Assembly (NCBI GenBank): GCA_016936505.1
Contig: JAFGXS010000002.1
Coordinates: forward strand, 62,001 to 126,000
Reading direction: 5' to 3'
DNA length: 64,000 bases
Source: Bacteroidales bacterium
GTDB lineage: Bacteria; Bacteroidota; Bacteroidia; Bacteroidales; F082
The first letter of the stretch is position 1. The number at the start of each line of letters is the position of its first letter. Positions 63,856 through 64,000 of this stretch are shown one piece after another. Below the pieces are notes generated by a model. The model saw nothing but the letters and a program-made list of their open reading frames with translations, was not told where the DNA came from and did not search any database. Position numbers and translations under genes: made by a program.

Positions 63856-64000
63856 GTTTTGAGTTGATTAAAGATTAGGAATAACGATATGCTTGGAAAA
63901 ACATCATACGATAACATCGTGGTTGTGGTTTGATTAAAGATTAGGAATAACGATATGATTATGCCTGTACTGGCTGTAGGGTTTCTCGTTGTGGTTTGAT
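63856..64000 (+). CRISPR. CRISPR array, 36-bp repeats and 30-bp spacers, running off the window
   Basis: Repeats start at 63856, 63922 and 63988 with an exact 66-bp period: 36-bp repeat, 30-bp spacer. The second repeat (63922-63957) begins GTTGTGGTTTGAT and ends GATATG; the third is cut after 13 bases that equal the second. The first repeat is identical from base 9 on but differs at bases 4, 7 and 8 (begins GTTTTGAGTTGAT). Spacers are 63892-63921 and 63958-63987. tracrRNA complementarity shows that crRNA is read on the plus strand. Total array size is unknown. Confidence 0.95.

Overview
The window looks like chromosomal DNA of a member of the Bacteroidota, most likely the Bacteroidales/Marinilabiliales side, although the genus cannot be fixed by reading alone. 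The signs are AT-rich DNA, few Shine-Dalgarno sequences, recurrent TAnnTTTG promoter boxes (the Bacteroidetes -7 element), a PorW/SprE type IX secretion protein, a surface protein with a T9SS sorting tail, a DUF4270 lipoprotein, the NAD-dependent SDR-type threonine dehydrogenase and a long type II-C-like Cas9. Almost everything is ordinary housekeeping sequence. No insertion sequence, prophage or rRNA was seen, and there is one tRNA (Ala-GGC).

Layout. 1-3.6 kb: 5' part of rnr behind a tandem ABC ATPase, then a PEGA lipoprotein. 3.6-11.6 kb: tRNA-Ala, thpR, an AspT/YidE-type transporter, a polytopic GT-C-like membrane protein, glutaryl-CoA dehydrogenase, an ATP-grasp enzyme and a MacB-type permease. 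11.7-18.7 kb: purH, mreBCD, a COG4087-like HAD protein, rseP and an M23 peptidase, which are mostly envelope and shape functions. 18.9-25 kb: ECF sigma factor with a coupled four-TM protein, porW/sprE, bactofilin, two small AtpZ/AtpI-like proteins without the ATP synthase, greA and a HIT protein. 25-32 kb: C69 dipeptidase, START protein, ribF, asd and a lamin-tail surface protein. 32-40.9 kb: glmS, DUF4270, a GT5 N-domain protein, proline dehydrogenase, DUF177-rpmF-fabH and a beta-barrel protein. 41-49 kb: carboxypeptidase-regulatory-like protein, comF, ftsX, two unknown exported proteins, pth, rplY, prs, an EEP hydrolase and a PHP phosphoesterase. 49.5-58.9 kb: threonine dehydrogenase, thioesterase, tryptophanase, SDR, TlpA-like thioredoxin, a 1046-aa sortilin-like T9SS substrate and a polyprenyl synthetase.

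The most distinctive region is 59.2-64.0 kb, a compact CRISPR-Cas9 locus. A well-resolved tracrRNA lies on the minus strand (about 59240-59333) and is divergent from cas9 (59400-63713, 1437 aa). The tracrRNA has an anti-repeat pairing 20 of 24 positions with the array repeat, a nexus hairpin, a second hairpin and a Rho-independent terminator, with a Bacteroidetes-type promoter in front. Only 142 bp after cas9 a 36-bp-repeat/30-bp-spacer array begins and runs off the window end. No cas1, cas2 or csn2 lies between cas9 and the array or upstream of cas9, and the cas9-proximal repeat is degenerate exactly where it would pair with tracrRNA.

The genes mostly act independently. Coherent groups are mreBCD; asd-ribF-START; GT5-DUF4270-glmS; DUF177-rpmF(-fabH); ftsX-comF; porW-bactofilin-atpZ; and tracrRNA-cas9-array. 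Candidate leader regulation is visible upstream of greA (terminator-like hairpin) and tnaA (two mutually exclusive hairpins).
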